Assembly (NCBI GenBank): GCA_028871795.1
Contig: JAGWMG010000018.1
Span: forward strand, 1 to 36,042
Reading direction: 5' to 3'
Origin: Alphaproteobacteria bacterium
GTDB lineage: Bacteria; Pseudomonadota; Alphaproteobacteria; Micropepsales; Micropepsaceae
Length of the DNA stretch: 36,042 nt
The notes below the pieces were generated by a model. That model was not told the DNA's origin. It did no database searches and worked only from the letters and a program-made list of their open reading frames with translations. Shown here one piece after another: positions 24,212-33,702 of this stretch. Position 1 is the first letter of the stretch, and every line of letters begins with the position of its first letter. The position numbers and the translations under genes were made by a program.

Positions 24212-24376
24212 GATCACGGGAATTACGTATCGACAACGTCACGTTAAAACCTTGATCTTTATCAAGGTGCCTTTTGCTTCATGGCAACAATATCTGCGGC
24301 GACAAAATTGCGAAGGGTGCGCATAATTGACTGAAAAACTACCGAAAACAGCAGCGATCGGAACTCTGTCTTGTCG
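24212..24376. repeat. Duplicated narK promoter segment, copy 1
   Basis: These 165 bp align without gaps to 26242-26406, exactly 2,030 bp downstream, at about 78% identity (128 of 165 by hand count). The shared part includes a perfect Fnr box and the first ~16 codons of narK. Identity is highest at the outer ends and around the box. Confidence 0.85.
24252..24265. promoter_or_regulatory. Perfect Fnr/Dnr box, copy 1
   Basis: TTGATCTTTATCAA matches TTGAT-N4-ATCAA exactly. It is about 76 bp before the Crp/Fnr start on the minus strand, which allows class II activation of that gene. On the plus strand it faces only a dead narK start. Confidence 0.85.
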
Positions 24377-24392
24377 ACTAATAGGTCGATAA
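24327..24392 (+). pseudogene. Remnant of a second narK start
   Basis: In copy 1 of the duplicated segment the narK ATG is TTG. The frame reads TEKLPKTAAIGTLSCRLIGR and then stops, against TENSHESAGTGTPSYRLSGS in intact narK (about 9 of 21 alike). No further narK sequence follows that I can see. The remaining bases to 24544 show nothing I can identify. Confidence 0.55.
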
Positions 24393-24544
24393 AGTCGTGA
24401 CAGACGAGCAAACGGAAGCCGTCTTTGCCAAGCATCGCGGTAAGTGAAGATCGGCCTTGCGGATTGGGCCGCTGAATCCAATGCCCTGTATAACTTATGA
24501 AAACAGCGGCGGTTTGACGCACGGCAGCGTGTCCCATGCTTAAT

Positions 24545-24567
24545 TAGTGGTATGTAATATACATATT
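24545..24567. promoter_or_regulatory. NsrR-like site upstream of porin
   Basis: The segment contains the exact dyad TATGTA-ATA-TACATA, and in one register agrees with the NsrR consensus at about 17 of 23 positions, mostly in the right half (ATATACATATT). It lies 52 bp before the porin start. The alternative is a simple AT-rich promoter. Confidence 0.4.
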
Positions 24568-24618
24568 TGTCGTTTTGTTTGTTTTTGGCTGAGCCGTAGG
24601 GCCGTTGGGGTGAAGGTT

Positions 24619-25896
24619 ATGGATCGCAAAGCAAGTTTGAACAGTGCCGCCGCAGTCGCGGGGATGCTGATTCTGACAGCGACGGCAACGAAAGCCAACG
24701 CGGACCCATTCATGATCGTGTTTACACAAGGCAAGCCGCTGATCGACATCCGCATTCGGTACGAAGGAGTCGATCAAGCAGGATTCGCCAAGGGCGCCGA
24801 TGCGCTGACGTTACGCGCGCGCTTTGGTTATCAAACCGGCGATTGGAATGGTTTGAACGCTCTTTTTGAGTTCGACCAAGTGTCCGCGCTTGGTATGGAT
24901 AGCTTTAACAATACGCGCAACGGCAAGACTGCCTTTCCAGTTGTCGCCGACCCGTCGATGACGGCGCTCAATCGATTGCAGATTACGTACAACAGCGACT
25001 TCGACACGGTCTTCACGCTGGGTCGCCAGCGCATCGTCTTCGACAACGCGCGGTTCATCGGCAATGTGGGCTGGCGCCAGCATGAGCAGACCTATGACGG
25101 AATATCCTTTGTCAATAAATCCCTTCCGAACTTGGCGCTGACTTACGCCTATATTGATCGTGTCAACCGTGTGTTCGGTCCGCAAACGGCGGCAGTCGCT
25201 GCACAAGTCGGATATTTCGACGGTAATGTCCAACTCTTCAATGCCTCCTACACAGGCATCGATCATCTCAAGCTTGTTGGCTACACCTATTTGCTCGACT
25301 TAGCTAACAAGGGCACATCGGCAGCCCTGTCGAAATCGCTGTCGACCGCGACATACGGTCTGCGCGGCGAGTTCATGGGTTCGCTCGGCGACGGCGTCGG
25401 CGCCAAACTCACAGGCGAATATGCGCACCAGACCAATTATGCCAGTAACCCGGGTTCGTTCGACCTCGACTATTATCTCGTCGAGGGATCGGTCAATTAC
25501 AAGGCGGTCAGCGGGCTAATCGGCTACGAGTCGCTCGCCGGCGACGGAACAAGAGGGTTTTCGACCCCACTTGCAACCTTGCACTCCTTCAATGGTTGGG
25601 CCGACCAGTTTCTCGCGACGCCCGCGAACGGATTGACCGATCTCTACGTCAAGGCGGCTTACACGTTCAAAGAAGTGTCCGTGCTCTCTCAGATCACGGC
25701 AGTCGTGATGTATCACGATTTCAAATCAGAGCGCTTGAACACGGGACTTGGAAGCGAGTGGGACGGGTCAGTCGACTTCGAAATGGATAAGTACCTCTCG
25801 TTCGAGCTGACATACGCCGATTACGCGTCGAGCGAACTTGCCGGCACGCCGGTAACCAAACGAATCGGCTGGCTCTCGGCGAACTACAAATATTAA
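24619..25896 (+). CDS. Outer-membrane porin, alginate-export (AlgE) type
   Basis: A 425-residue protein with a signal peptide (to about ATKANA, residue 27) and a beta-barrel pattern: repeated alternation such as LTLRARFGYQTGDWNGLNA, FTLGRQRIVFDNARFIGNVG, and the closing strand KRIGWLSANYKY. The GRQ--FDN--FIGNVGWRQ segment is typical of the alginate-export porin family. Members near nitrate genes may let nitrate or nitrite through the outer membrane, which would fit the truncated nitrate-binding gene and narK behind it. An NsrR-like site lies upstream. The start is ATG 24619 after GAAGG; an earlier in-frame ATG would spoil the signal peptide. Confidence 0.78.
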   Translation: MDRKASLNSAAAVAGMLILTATATKANADPFMIVFTQGKPLIDIRIRYEGVDQAGFAKGADALTLRARFGYQTGDWNGLNALFEFDQVSALGMDSFNNTRNGKTAFPVVADPSMTALNRLQITYNSDFDTVFTLGRQRIVFDNARFIGNVGWRQHEQTYDGISFVNKSLPNLALTYAYIDRVNRVFGPQTAAVAAQVGYFDGNVQLFNASYTGIDHLKLVGYTYLLDLANKGTSAALSKSLSTATYGLRGEFMGSLGDGVGAKLTGEYAHQTNYASNPGSFDLDYYLVEGSVNYKAVSGLIGYESLAGDGTRGFSTPLATLHSFNGWADQFLATPANGLTDLYVKAAYTFKEVSVLSQITAVVMYHDFKSERLNTGLGSEWDGSVDFEMDKYLSFELTYADYASSELAGTPVTKRIGWLSANYKY

Positions 25897-25920
25897 CGGC
25901 GGACCTTTGGATCTTCCGTC

Positions 25921-26235
25921 ATGAGTAAGCGTAGGGGCAGAAGTTTCGTAAGAGGTGACGAGGATGTGCCGCGGCCTTCCATTCACCGACGCTCGGTTCT
26001 TGGCATAGGGTACGTCGTGATCGGCGCAGACGCTTTGTTGAAGGCCGGTGCATCTCTTTTGCCGACAAGTGTGTCGGCGATGGGAGGAGGAAGGCGTATG
26101 GAAAAGGAAGACGTCGTGCTCGGAATTATTCCGCTCACCGATTGCGCCCCGATCATCATCGCAATCGAAAAAGGGTTCTTCAGAAAACGCGGCATATCGG
26201 CGCGCATCTCAAGGGAGGCCTCATGGGCAAACATA
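25921..26235 (+). pseudogene. NrtA-like nitrate-binding protein, 5' fragment
   Basis: The first ~105 codons of an ABC-type nitrate-binding protein (NrtA/CmpA family, usually 400 residues or more). There is a twin-arginine-like leader, HRRSVLGIGYVVIGADALL, then EDVVLGIIPLTDCAPIIIAI, EKGFFRKRGI and SREASWANI. The family normally continues RDKV and on for hundreds of residues. Here similarity stops at 26235 and the second copy of the narK promoter segment begins at 26242; the frame carries on for 42 unrelated codons. A recombination event is the likely cause. No NrtB/C/D genes are present. Confidence 0.72.
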
Positions 26236-26241
26236 GGTGTT

Positions 26242-26406
26242 GATCACGGGAATTACGTATCGACAACGTTGCGTCAAAACCTTGATCTTTATCAAGGTTG
26301 TCATTGCTCAAAAGCAATACGTTCCGCCGCGACAAAATCGCGAAGGATGCGCACAAATGACTGAAAACTCTCACGAAAGCGCAGGAACCGGAACCCCGTC
26401 TTATCG
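26242..26406. repeat. Duplicated narK promoter segment, copy 2 (active)
   Basis: Gap-free counterpart of 24212-24376. It carries the working narK promoter and start codon. Its left end coincides, within 7 bp, with the break in the nitrate-binding gene. Confidence 0.85.
26282..26295. promoter_or_regulatory. Perfect Fnr/Dnr box, copy 2, upstream of narK
   Basis: TTGATCTTTATCAA, centred 68 bp before the narK ATG. This is a normal class II position if transcription begins near 26330. It probably switches on narKGHJI under low oxygen or NO through the Crp/Fnr protein at 23460-24182 or an Fnr elsewhere. Confidence 0.85.
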
Positions 26407-27733
26407 TTTGTCCGGGAGCCCTGCGGCCGGACTCACCATGGGCACCTGGGGGTTTTTCATCGGTTTTGCGGCGGTAGCGCTCTATGGGCCAGCCGCGAAG
26501 TATTTCCAGGGGCAAATGCATCTCAGCGGTCTTGCGCTGGGCCTCCTGGTGGCGGCTCCGCAACTAACCGGCTCGTTGCTGCGCATTCCGTTTGGAGCCT
26601 GGGTCGACCGCGCCGGAGGGCGTCTGCCGATGCTGACGTTGTTTGCCCTGTCGCTGGTCGGCATGTGGGGCCTGGTGTTCGTCCTGATCACGGTCAAGAC
26701 GCTGACGGTTGCTGCCTATCCGATCATCATCATGTTTGGGTTCCTGAGCGGGTGCGGCGTTGCGTCATTTTCGGTAGGTATCCCCCAGGTGTCGTATTGG
26801 TTTCCGCAAAAGCGGCAGGGCACGGCACTTGGCGCTTACGGCGGCATCGGCAATCTCGCCCCGGGTCTCTTCACATTGCTCCTGCCATACGCGATCGCGA
26901 TGTGGGGCTTGGCGGGCTCTTATTTTGCATGGTTCAGCTTTCTGCTTGTGGGCGCGGCGATCTACGCTTTGTTTGCGCACGACGCCTTCGTGTTCCAACT
27001 CCGCCAGCAAGGTGCCGATTCTGACACAAGCCGCAAGATCGCGCGCGACAAAGGACAGGAGCTGTTCCCGAAGGAAGCGGTCTGGCAGGCTGTCATCACA
27101 GCCGCCGAGGATCCGCGCACCTGGGGGCTCGTGGCGCTCTATTTTGTATCGTTCGGCGGATTCCTTGCTCTGACGGTCTGGTTTCCGACCTATTGGATAA
27201 ACTTCCACCACATGAACGCAAAATCGGCGGGCGCTCTGGGCGGTCTCGGCTTCTCGCTGCTTGCCGCGGTCGTCCGCGTTTTTGGCGGTGTGCTGGCCGA
27301 ACGCATCGGCGGTGAACGTACGGCTATATTGGCTTTCATAGGCGTTCTTTGCGGCGCGCTCATCCTGACCTTTGTGCAGGACTTCTATCAGGCGCTAGGC
27401 GGTGAACTGCTCATTGCCGTGGGCATGGGCGTCGGCAATGCAGCTGTCTTCAAGATGGTACCCAAATATGTGCCCAACGCCGTCGGCGGTGCGGCAGGTC
27501 TTGTCGGCGGGCTTGGCGCGACGGGTGGCTTCATCCTGCCGCCGTTCCTCGGCGCTGTGGTCGATGCGCTGGGCGGCCAGGGCTATGCCGGTGGGTTCTT
27601 CGCTTACGTCCTGCTTGCGATCATGGCGATCGGTGTTTCAGTCTATTTCTGGATTCTCGATCAAAAAGCGAACCACGCGGCGCATCAGGCGCACATCTGG
27701 ACAACATCGATCTTTGAAAGCCATACGCGATGA
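26357..27733 (+). CDS. narK: NarK nitrate/nitrite transporter (MFS)
   Basis: A 458-residue major facilitator with 12 transmembrane helices. NarK motifs: LRIPFGAWVDRAGGRLPML (first loop), a glycine-rich GFLSGCGVASFSVGIPQVSYWF near helix 5, and GNAAVFKMVPKYVPNAVGG, the second nitrate signature. It imports nitrate and/or exports nitrite for the reductase encoded next. The ATG at 26357 follows GAAGGA; the longer open frame upstream reads through the promoter and is not used. Its stop overlaps the narG start (ATGA). It is the first gene of the Fnr-box operon. Confidence 0.95.
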   Translation: MTENSHESAGTGTPSYRLSGSPAAGLTMGTWGFFIGFAAVALYGPAAKYFQGQMHLSGLALGLLVAAPQLTGSLLRIPFGAWVDRAGGRLPMLTLFALSLVGMWGLVFVLITVKTLTVAAYPIIIMFGFLSGCGVASFSVGIPQVSYWFPQKRQGTALGAYGGIGNLAPGLFTLLLPYAIAMWGLAGSYFAWFSFLLVGAAIYALFAHDAFVFQLRQQGADSDTSRKIARDKGQELFPKEAVWQAVITAAEDPRTWGLVALYFVSFGGFLALTVWFPTYWINFHHMNAKSAGALGGLGFSLLAAVVRVFGGVLAERIGGERTAILAFIGVLCGALILTFVQDFYQALGGELLIAVGMGVGNAAVFKMVPKYVPNAVGGAAGLVGGLGATGGFILPPFLGAVVDALGGQGYAGGFFAYVLLAIMAIGVSVYFWILDQKANHAAHQAHIWTTSIFESHTR

Positions 27734-30700
27734 GCCATTTTCTTGATCGTTTGACCTTCTTCAAGAAGTACGAAGGCGAATTCGCCGATGGGCATGGGCT
27801 AACCATACGCGAAGATCGCAAGTGGGAGGACGCTTATCGCCAGCGTTGGTCGCACGACAAGATCGTGCGCTCAACGCATGGCGTGAACTGCACGGGCTCC
27901 TGTAGCTGGAAGATCTACGTCAAGGGCGGGATCGTCACTTGGGAAACGCAGCAGACCGATTATCCACGCACGCGGCCGGAATTGCCCAATCACGAACCGC
28001 GCGGCTGCGCCCGCGGCGCCAGCTACTCCTGGTATCTCTACAGTGCCAACCGCCTCAAATACCCGATGGTGCGCGGCGTACTTCTCAAGCTGTGGCGCGA
28101 GGCACGCAAGACACAAACACCGGTCGAAGCCTGGAAATCGATCGTCGAGGATGCCGCGAAGCGAAAATCATACACATCGCGGCGTGGGCTTGGTGGATTC
28201 GTGCGGCTGGGCTGGGACGAGGCCAACGAGATTATTGCGGCGGCGAACGCCTACACCATCCGCAAATACGGTCCGGACCGCATCGCGGGTTTTTCGCCCA
28301 TCCCCGCCATGTCGATGATCTCCTACGCAGCGGGCACGCGCTATCTGTCGTTGCTAGGCGGTGTCTGCCTCAGCTTCTACGATTGGTATTGCGACTTGCC
28401 GCCGTCTTCGCCACAGACCTGGGGCGAGCAAACCGACGTTCCGGAAAGCGCGGACTGGTACAACGCCGGGTTTCTGCTGCTGTGGGGCTCGAACGTACCC
28501 CAGACGCGCACGCCGGACGCCCATTTCTATACGGAAGCGCGCTATCGCGGCGCCAAGAGCGTGGTGATCTCGCCCGATTACAGCGAAGCGTCGAAATTCG
28601 GCGACCTCTGGCTGCATCCGAAGCAGGGAACCGACTCCGCCCTGGCGATGGCGTTTGGCCATGTGATCCTGAAAGAGTTCCACGTCGACCGGCAGACGCC
28701 TTATTTCGCCGATTATTGCCGGCGTTACAGCGACATGCCGTTTCTGGTGCGGATCGTGAAACAGGACGGGCGATATGTTCCGGAGCGTTTCCTTCGTGCG
28801 TCCGATTTTGAAGCCGCACTTGGCCAGCAGAACAATCCGGACTGGAAGACCGTCGCATTCGATGAAACGGGTAATCGCGTCGTGGTGCCCAATGGTTCCA
28901 TCGGCTTCCGCTGGGGCGAAAAGGGCAAGTGGAACCTGGAAGAAAGCGCAGGCAAAGCTGGTGTAACGCTGTCGCTCAGTACGCTTGAAAAGCGCGACGA
29001 TGTGCTCTCCGTGGCATTCCCCTATTTCGGCGGCCGCCATCACGACTATTTTGCTGGAACTGGGCACGACGAAGTGCTGATGCGCAATGTGCCCGTGCGT
29101 CGCGTGAAGCTGACAGACGGCGAGGCCTACGTCGCAACCGTATTCGATCTCCTTTGTGCAAACTACGGCGTGGACCGGGGGCTCGGCGGCGCCAACGTCG
29201 CGTCTTCCTTCGATGACGATGTGCCTTACACACCTGCCTGGCAGGAGCGCATCACAGGTGTGAAGCGTGAGTCCGTAATCTCGGTGGCGCGCGCCTTTGC
29301 GCGCAATGCCGAGAAGACCAGGGGTAAGTCCATGGTCATTCTCGGGGCCGGTATCAACCACTGGTACCACATGGATATGACGTATCGTGGCATTATCAAC
29401 CTTCTGGTGATGTGCGGCTGCGTCGGACAGGAAGGCGGTGGATGGGCGCATTATGTGGGGCAGGAGAAGCTGCGTCCACAGACCGGTTGGACCCCACTGG
29501 CGTTTGCGCTCGACTGGGCGCGCCCGCCACGTCACATGAACGCGACGTCCTACTGGTACGCGCATAGCGACCAGTGGCGCTATGAAACCCTTGGTCTTGA
29601 CGAAATTCTTTCGCCGCTTGCCAACAAGAACGAGTGGAAAGGTAGCCTGATCGATTTCAACGTGCGCGCCGAACGCATGGGGTGGTTGCCATCGGCGCCG
29701 CAGCTTCAGGCCAATCCGCTGGATGTCGCGCGCGCGGCTGCTGCCTCCGGCAAAGAGGCGAAGGATTATGTGTGCGACGAACTCGCCTCGGGCCGGCTGA
29801 AGCTGGCGTGTCAGGATCCGGACAATCCTGCCAACTGGCCGCGCAATCTGTTCGTCTGGCGCTCGAACATCCTGGGCTCCAGCGGCAAAGGCCACGAATA
29901 TTTCCTCAAGCATCTGCTCGGCACAACACATGGCGTGCAAGGCAAAGACCTGGGCGAAACCGGCGAATGCAAGCCAGAGGATGTTGTATGGCGGGATGAA
30001 CCGCCGGAAGGAAAGCTGGACCTGCTGGTCACGCTCGATTTTCGCATGTCCACGACTTGCGTCTACTCCGACATTGTTCTGCCGACGGCCACCTGGTACG
30101 AGAAGAACGACCTCAACACCTCCGACATGCATCCCTTCATCCATCCGCTGAGTGCGGCGGTCGATCCGGTGTGGGAAAGCCGTAGCGACTGGGAAATCTA
30201 CAAAGGGCTTGCGAAGAAATTCTCGGAGGTGGCGCCCGAAGTACTCGGCACGGAAAAGGACATTGTGCTCGTTCCCATGCAGCACGATACGCCCGGCGAA
30301 CTGGCACAGGCCGTTTCCGTCAAGGATTGGACGAAAGACGAAGTTGCGCCGATTCCCGGAAAGACCATGGCATCAATCGTCGTCGTCGAACGCGACTATC
30401 CGAATGTTTACAAGCGCTTCGCAGCGCTCGGCCCGCTGATGTCGTCGATCGGCAATGGCGGAAAAGGTATCGCCTGGAAAACGGATCGGGAAGTCGAGCT
30501 TTTGGGCAAGCTGAACGGTACGGTCGCTGACGAAGGCCAGACCAAAGGCTTGCCGCGCATCGAAACCGACATCGATGCCGCCGAAGTGATTCTTTCGTTG
30601 GCCCCCGAGACAAACGGCGAGGTTGCTGTCCGCGCCTGGAAGGTGCTCGGCGAGATTACCGGCCGCGATCACGCGCATCTGGCCGAAGCCAAGGAAGACG

Positions 30701-31464
30701 AGAAAATCCGCTTTCGCGACATCCAGGCGCAACCGCGCAAGATCATCTCGTCGCCGACATGGTCGGGCATCGAATCCGAGAAGGTCTGCTACAACGCCGG
30801 CTATACCAACGTACACGAATTCATTCCTTGGCGCACGCTGACCGGCCGGCAGCAACTTTTCCAGGATCATCCCTGGATGCGCGCGTTCGGAGAGCAGATG
30901 GCGGTCTATCGTCCGCCGATAGACACCAAGACGATCAAGCCAATCATCGACGCCAAGGACAACGGTAATCTCCAGGTGGTGCTGAATTTCATTACACCGC
31001 ACCAGAAATGGGGCATCCATTCCACGTACACTGACAACCTCCTGATGCTCACACTGTCGCGCGGCGGGCCGATCGTCTGGATCAGCGAGGTCGACGCGAA
31101 GAAAGCCGGCATCGCGGATAACGACTGGATCGAAGCCTATAACCTCAACGGTGCGCTGGTCGCGCGGGCCGTCGTTTCCCAGCGGGTGCCGGAAGGCATG
31201 GTGATGATGTACCACGCGCAGGAGAAGATTGTGAACGTGCCCGGTTCGGAAATCACCGGCACACGCGGGGGCATTCACAACTCCGTCACGCGCACTGTTC
31301 TGAAACCGACGCATATGATCGGCGGCTATGCCCAGCAAAGTTACGGCTTCAACTATTACGGCACGGTCGGCTCGAACCGCGACGAATTTGTGATCGTGCG
31401 CAAGCAGGCAAAAGTGGATTGGCTTGACGAGCCCGAACCGCGCGGCGGGGAGGTGGTGTCATGA
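27730..31464 (+). CDS. narG: NarG, respiratory nitrate reductase alpha subunit
   Basis: A 1244-residue molybdoenzyme that reduces nitrate to nitrite on the cytoplasmic side. The FS0 cluster ligands H50, C54, C58 and C93 (HGVNCTGSCSW; RGCARG) and the molybdenum ligand Asp222 (YDWYCDLPPSSPQTWGEQ) match E. coli NarG position for position, within one residue. It binds bis-MGD, consistent with mob genes in the same operon. No Tat leader is seen, as expected for an inward-facing Nar. It overlaps narK and narH by 4 bases each. Confidence 0.98.
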   Translation: MSHFLDRLTFFKKYEGEFADGHGLTIREDRKWEDAYRQRWSHDKIVRSTHGVNCTGSCSWKIYVKGGIVTWETQQTDYPRTRPELPNHEPRGCARGASYSWYLYSANRLKYPMVRGVLLKLWREARKTQTPVEAWKSIVEDAAKRKSYTSRRGLGGFVRLGWDEANEIIAAANAYTIRKYGPDRIAGFSPIPAMSMISYAAGTRYLSLLGGVCLSFYDWYCDLPPSSPQTWGEQTDVPESADWYNAGFLLLWGSNVPQTRTPDAHFYTEARYRGAKSVVISPDYSEASKFGDLWLHPKQGTDSALAMAFGHVILKEFHVDRQTPYFADYCRRYSDMPFLVRIVKQDGRYVPERFLRASDFEAALGQQNNPDWKTVAFDETGNRVVVPNGSIGFRWGEKGKWNLEESAGKAGVTLSLSTLEKRDDVLSVAFPYFGGRHHDYFAGTGHDEVLMRNVPVRRVKLTDGEAYVATVFDLLCANYGVDRGLGGANVASSFDDDVPYTPAWQERITGVKRESVISVARAFARNAEKTRGKSMVILGAGINHWYHMDMTYRGIINLLVMCGCVGQEGGGWAHYVGQEKLRPQTGWTPLAFALDWARPPRHMNATSYWYAHSDQWRYETLGLDEILSPLANKNEWKGSLIDFNVRAERMGWLPSAPQLQANPLDVARAAAASGKEAKDYVCDELASGRLKLACQDPDNPANWPRNLFVWRSNILGSSGKGHEYFLKHLLGTTHGVQGKDLGETGECKPEDVVWRDEPPEGKLDLLVTLDFRMSTTCVYSDIVLPTATWYEKNDLNTSDMHPFIHPLSAAVDPVWESRSDWEIYKGLAKKFSEVAPEVLGTEKDIVLVPMQHDTPGELAQAVSVKDWTKDEVAPIPGKTMASIVVVERDYPNVYKRFAALGPLMSSIGNGGKGIAWKTDREVELLGKLNGTVADEGQTKGLPRIETDIDAAEVILSLAPETNGEVAVRAWKVLGEITGRDHAHLAEAKEDEKIRFRDIQAQPRKIISSPTWSGIESEKVCYNAGYTNVHEFIPWRTLTGRQQLFQDHPWMRAFGEQMAVYRPPIDTKTIKPIIDAKDNGNLQVVLNFITPHQKWGIHSTYTDNLLMLTLSRGGPIVWISEVDAKKAGIADNDWIEAYNLNGALVARAVVSQRVPEGMVMMYHAQEKIVNVPGSEITGTRGGIHNSVTRTVLKPTHMIGGYAQQSYGFNYYGTVGSNRDEFVIVRKQAKVDWLDEPEPRGGEVVS

Positions 31465-32984
31465 AAGTCCGCGCACAAATCGCAATGGTGCTGAACCTCG
31501 ACAAATGCATCGGGTGCCACACCTGTTCGGTCACCTGCAAGAACGTCTGGACCTCGCGCGAAGGTGTCGAATACGCCTGGTTCAACAACGTCGAGACCAA
31601 GCCGGGTGTCGGCTATCCCAAGGACTGGGAGAACCAGAAGCGCTGGAAGGGCGGCTGGCTGGTTAAGAAGAATGGCAAGCTGCAGCCTCGCATGGGCGCC
31701 AAGTGGCGCATTCTCGCCAACATTTTCGCCAATCCCGACCTGCCGGAAATCGACGACTACTACGAGCCCTTCACCTTCGATTACCAGCACCTGCACAATG
31801 CGCCGGACTCTAAGGCGATGCCGACGGCGCGCCCCCGCTCACTCATCACCGGTCAGCGTATGGAGAAAATCAAAGGCGGACCGAATTGGGAAGAAATCCT
31901 CGGCGGCGAGTTTTCGAAGCGCTCGGAAGATGTGAACTTCGAGGGCGTCCAGAAGGAGATTTACGGCGCGTTCGAAAACACCTTCATGATGTATTTGCCG
32001 CGGCTCTGCGAGCACTGCCTGAACCCCGCCTGTGTGTCGGTGTGTCCTTCCGGCGCCATTTATAAGCGCGAGGAAGACGGCGTTGTTCTGATCGACCAGG
32101 ACAAGTGTCGCGGCTGGCGAATGTGTGTGTCGGGTTGTCCCTACAAGAAGGTCTATTACAATTGGCAGTCCGGCAAATCCGAAAAGTGCATCCTTTGTTA
32201 TCCGCGGCTTGAAGCCGGTCAACCCACGGTCTGCTCGGAAACCTGCGTTGGACGCATCCGGTATCTGGGCGTCGTGCTCTACGACGCGGACCGTATCGCC
32301 GAAGTGGCGGCGACGCCGGACGAGGCCGATCTCTATGAAGCCCAGCTTTCCATCTTCCTCGATCCGTCGGATCCGAAGGTGCAGGCCCAGGCCTCCGCCG
32401 ACGGCGTGCCGCATGCCTGGATCGAATCCGCGAAAAAATCCCCGATCTGGAAGATGGCAATGGACTGGCGCATCGCGTTCCCGCTGCACCCCGAATACCG
32501 CACGTTGCCGATGGTTTGGTACGTGCCGCCGCTTTCGCCGATCCAATCCGCGGCGGAGAAAGGACTGATCGATCTTGAAGGCGAGATGCCGAATGTTCGT
32601 TCGCTCCGCATTCCGCTCAAATACCTTGCCAACTTGCTGACCGCGGGCAAGGAAGAACCTGTCGCGCAGGCGTTAGAGCGGATGATGGCCATGCGCGCTT
32701 ATATGCGGTCGAAGACGGTGGACGGCGTCATCGACGAAGGCATTGCCGATCGGGCTGGCCTCAAGCCGGAACAGATCGAGGATATGTATCGCACCATGGC
32801 CATCGCCAATTACGAGGATCGCTTTGTGATCCCGACCGCCCACCGCGAGAATTCGGAAGACGCCTACGATCTGCGCGGCAGCTGCGGCTTCTCGTTCGGC
32901 AACGGCTGTTCCGACGGCACGAGTGACGCGAACATCTTCAATGTGCCCAAGAAGCACAAGATTCCCGAACCGGCGAGGAGCTGA
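31461..32984 (+). CDS. narH: NarH, nitrate reductase beta subunit
   Basis: A 507-residue iron-sulphur protein that passes electrons from NarI to NarG. Four cluster motifs are visible: C16-C19-C22-C26 (KCIGCHTCSVTCKNVW), CEHCLNPACVSVCP, CRGWRMCVSGCP (with the Trp that makes one cluster 3Fe-4S), and CILCYPRLEAGQPTVCSETC. Length and motif order are as in E. coli NarH (512). The ATG overlaps the narG stop, and narJ follows one base after its own. Confidence 0.98.
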   Translation: MKVRAQIAMVLNLDKCIGCHTCSVTCKNVWTSREGVEYAWFNNVETKPGVGYPKDWENQKRWKGGWLVKKNGKLQPRMGAKWRILANIFANPDLPEIDDYYEPFTFDYQHLHNAPDSKAMPTARPRSLITGQRMEKIKGGPNWEEILGGEFSKRSEDVNFEGVQKEIYGAFENTFMMYLPRLCEHCLNPACVSVCPSGAIYKREEDGVVLIDQDKCRGWRMCVSGCPYKKVYYNWQSGKSEKCILCYPRLEAGQPTVCSETCVGRIRYLGVVLYDADRIAEVAATPDEADLYEAQLSIFLDPSDPKVQAQASADGVPHAWIESAKKSPIWKMAMDWRIAFPLHPEYRTLPMVWYVPPLSPIQSAAEKGLIDLEGEMPNVRSLRIPLKYLANLLTAGKEEPVAQALERMMAMRAYMRSKTVDGVIDEGIADRAGLKPEQIEDMYRTMAIANYEDRFVIPTAHRENSEDAYDLRGSCGFSFGNGCSDGTSDANIFNVPKKHKIPEPARS

Positions 32985-32985
32985 G

Positions 32986-33702
32986 ATGGAACCGACCTAC
33001 AAGATCCTGAGTGCCTTGCTGTCTTACCCGACGCACGAACTTCAGTGCGCGATAGGCGAAATGTCAGCGATGCTCGCCAGTGACGCCCGCCTTTCTCCTG
33101 CTCAACGCGAAGCGCTCAATCGGCTCGGTGCGGAGATTTCGCAAGGCGAACTTATCGACGTGCAGTCGCGCTATGTCGATTTATTCGACCGTACGCGCTC
33201 GCTTTCGCTGCATCTCTTCGAACATGTGCATGGCGAATCGCGCGACCGCGGCCAGGCGATGGTATCTCTGTTGGAACGGTACCGGCAGTCCGGGTTTGAT
33301 ATCGCCGCCAAACAATTGCCCGACTATTTGCCGCTGTTCCTGGAGTTTCTGTCGCTGCGGTCCCCGGAAGAAGCACAGACGCTATTAGCCGAACCGATGC
33401 ACATCTTGGCTGCGCTTGGCGAAAGGCTAAGAAGGCGCGGGTGCCCCTACGCTGCGGTATTTGACGCGCTCATAGCGCTCTCGCAGGCGCTTCCGGCCCG
33501 CGACGCGCTCGCCGCATTACAGGAAACGGATATTGAAGATCCCAACGATCTCGCCGCTATCGATCGCGCCTGGGAGGAGGCCGAAGTGCGCTTCGGCCCG
33601 GAAGGCGCCAAATCCGAGGATTGCCCACGCGCCACCGACTTATTGCAGAGAATGGATATGCCCCAACCGACAAAACCTGCAGAGCAGGGAGTTTTGCCAT
33701 GA
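32986..33702 (+). CDS. narJ: NarJ, chaperone for NarG cofactor insertion
   Basis: A 238-residue cytoplasmic chaperone of the TorD/NarJ type, helical throughout. Typical stretches are YKILSALLSYPTHELQ at the start and LSLHLFEHVHGESRDRGQAM in the middle. It holds apo-NarG while Mo-bisMGD and FS0 are inserted and prevents early docking to NarI. It begins one base after the narH stop, with a GAGGAG site, and overlaps narI by ATGA. Confidence 0.95.
   Translation: MEPTYKILSALLSYPTHELQCAIGEMSAMLASDARLSPAQREALNRLGAEISQGELIDVQSRYVDLFDRTRSLSLHLFEHVHGESRDRGQAMVSLLERYRQSGFDIAAKQLPDYLPLFLEFLSLRSPEEAQTLLAEPMHILAALGERLRRRGCPYAAVFDALIALSQALPARDALAALQETDIEDPNDLAAIDRAWEEAEVRFGPEGAKSEDCPRATDLLQRMDMPQPTKPAEQGVLP

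Noticed and set aside
24262..24537. Minus-strand frame of 91 codons across the promoter repeat
   Set aside because: It runs through the Fnr box and the dead narK start; no family pattern.
28354..30285. Long minus-strand frame (643 codons) opposite narG
   Set aside because: Complement of narG, whose catalytic motifs are unmistakable. The minus frame is rich in His/Arg and shows no domain.
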